From: Thermoplasmata archaeon
Lineage (GTDB): Archaea; Thermoplasmatota; DAOVMN01
DNA: 5,815 nucleotides
Reading direction: 5' to 3'
Assembly (NCBI GenBank): GCA_030630685.1
Contig: DAOVMN010000160.1
Coordinates: 1 to 5,815 of the forward strand
In this document: piece after piece, positions 5,391-5,815 of the stretch
Layout of the letters: every line of letters starts with the position of its first letter
Numbering within the stretch: the first letter of the stretch is position 1
Position numbers and translations under genes: made by a program
The notes under the pieces: model-generated
What the model was told of the DNA's origin: nothing
Database searches by the model: none
What the model saw: only the letters and a program-made list of their open reading frames with translations

Positions 5391-5815
5391 ACTCCGCCAC
5401 TTACTACGCCATTTATTCCGCCACTTACTCCGCCACTTACTACGCCATTTACACCGCCATTTACTACATCACTTACTCCGCCACTTACTCCGCCACTTAC
5501 TACGCCATTTACTACGCCATTTACTGGGTCATTTAATCTGTCATTTAATCCGCCATTTAATCCGCCATTTAATCCGCCATTTAATCCGCCATTTAATCCG
5601 CCATTTAATCCGCCATTTAATCCGTCATTTAATCCGCCATTTAATCCGCCATTTAATCCCTTATTTAATCCCTCATTTATCCTGCCATTTAATCCGCCAT
5701 TTAATCCGCCATTTAATCCGCCATTTAATCCGCCATTTAATCCCTTATTTAATCCCTCATTTAATCCCTCATTTAATCCCTCATTTAATCTCTCATTTAA
5801 TCTCTCATTCAATCC
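5391..5815. repeat. Tandem array of a 12-bp unit, 35 copies and continuing past the edge
   Basis: Thirty-five consecutive 12-bp units fill 5391-5810, followed by a partial unit at the window end. On the plus strand the dominant unit is AATCCGCCATTT, exact in twelve units (5547-5618, 5631-5654 and 5691-5738). The side nearest metG (5391-5534) is more diverged, with ACTCCGCCACTT and ACTACGCCATTT forms, and the far side (5739-5810) carries AATCCCTCATTT forms. There is no insertion or deletion in the whole array. On the minus strand one frame reads repeated Leu-Asn-Gly-Gly, drifting to Val-Ser-Gly-Gly. I treat the array as a minisatellite rather than a gene, but a coding origin further upstream cannot be excluded because the array is cut by the window edge. 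Confidence 0.98.

Noticed and set aside
5132..5812. A 226-codon minus-strand ORF rich in Leu-Asn-Gly-Gly repeats
   Set aside because: It consists of the 12-bp array, the 23-bp array and part of the metG promoter, ends almost inside the TATA box, and its ATG is one of many equivalent ones in the array. The plus strand is equally open (Phe-Asn-Pro-Pro) because the unit length is a multiple of 3, so openness is not evidence for coding.

Overview
The window looks like chromosomal DNA from an archaeon, most likely a euryarchaeote. Three of the proteins are of archaeal type: a SPOUT tRNA methyltransferase of the aTrm56 family, a KptA/Tpt1 phosphotransferase with an N-terminal zinc-knuckle-like segment, and a methionyl-tRNA synthetase with four CxxC knuckles. 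The regulatory signals are archaeal too: TATA boxes of the TTTAAAAA/TTTAAATA type and an apparently leaderless start. I cannot name the genus from sequence alone. Every gene I can support lies on the minus strand, so the window reads biologically from right to left.

Reading in that direction, positions 5815 to about 5391 are a perfectly phased tandem array of a 12-bp unit that runs off the window edge. A 27-bp spacer plus a degenerate repeat copy separates it from a second, unrelated tandem array of a 23-bp unit (5354-5217). A G-rich four-run motif (5217-5195) abuts that array. The metG promoter follows, with its TATA box at 5136-5129, and then metG itself (5106-2806). The repeats happen to be free of stops in the metG frame, so a naive open reading frame reaches 5400. 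Homology and promoter geometry instead place the metG start at 5106.

A 300-bp gap (2805-2505) follows metG. It holds a weak AT-rich hairpin, a 12-bp palindrome next to a good TATA box, a strong ribosome binding site and a 32-codon leader ORF whose stop overlaps the start of kptA. Four genes then run in the same direction: kptA (2504-1860), an ArsR-like winged-helix regulator (1814-1317), trm56 (1305-769) and a RuvC/YqgF-like RNase H-fold protein (717 to beyond position 1). Spacings are 11 to about 50 bp, which suggests one operon driven mainly from the promoter at about 2645, perhaps with a secondary promoter before the regulator.

The common theme is tRNA: charging (MetG), 2'-O-methylation of C56 (Trm56) and removal of RNA 2'-phosphate (KptA). 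The regulator and the nuclease-like protein are of unknown role. The core genes are ordinary archaeal housekeeping genes. The unusual parts are the two adjacent minisatellites with the G-rich motif just upstream of the metG promoter, the candidate leader peptide and operator before kptA, and an extra C-terminal domain on MetG.
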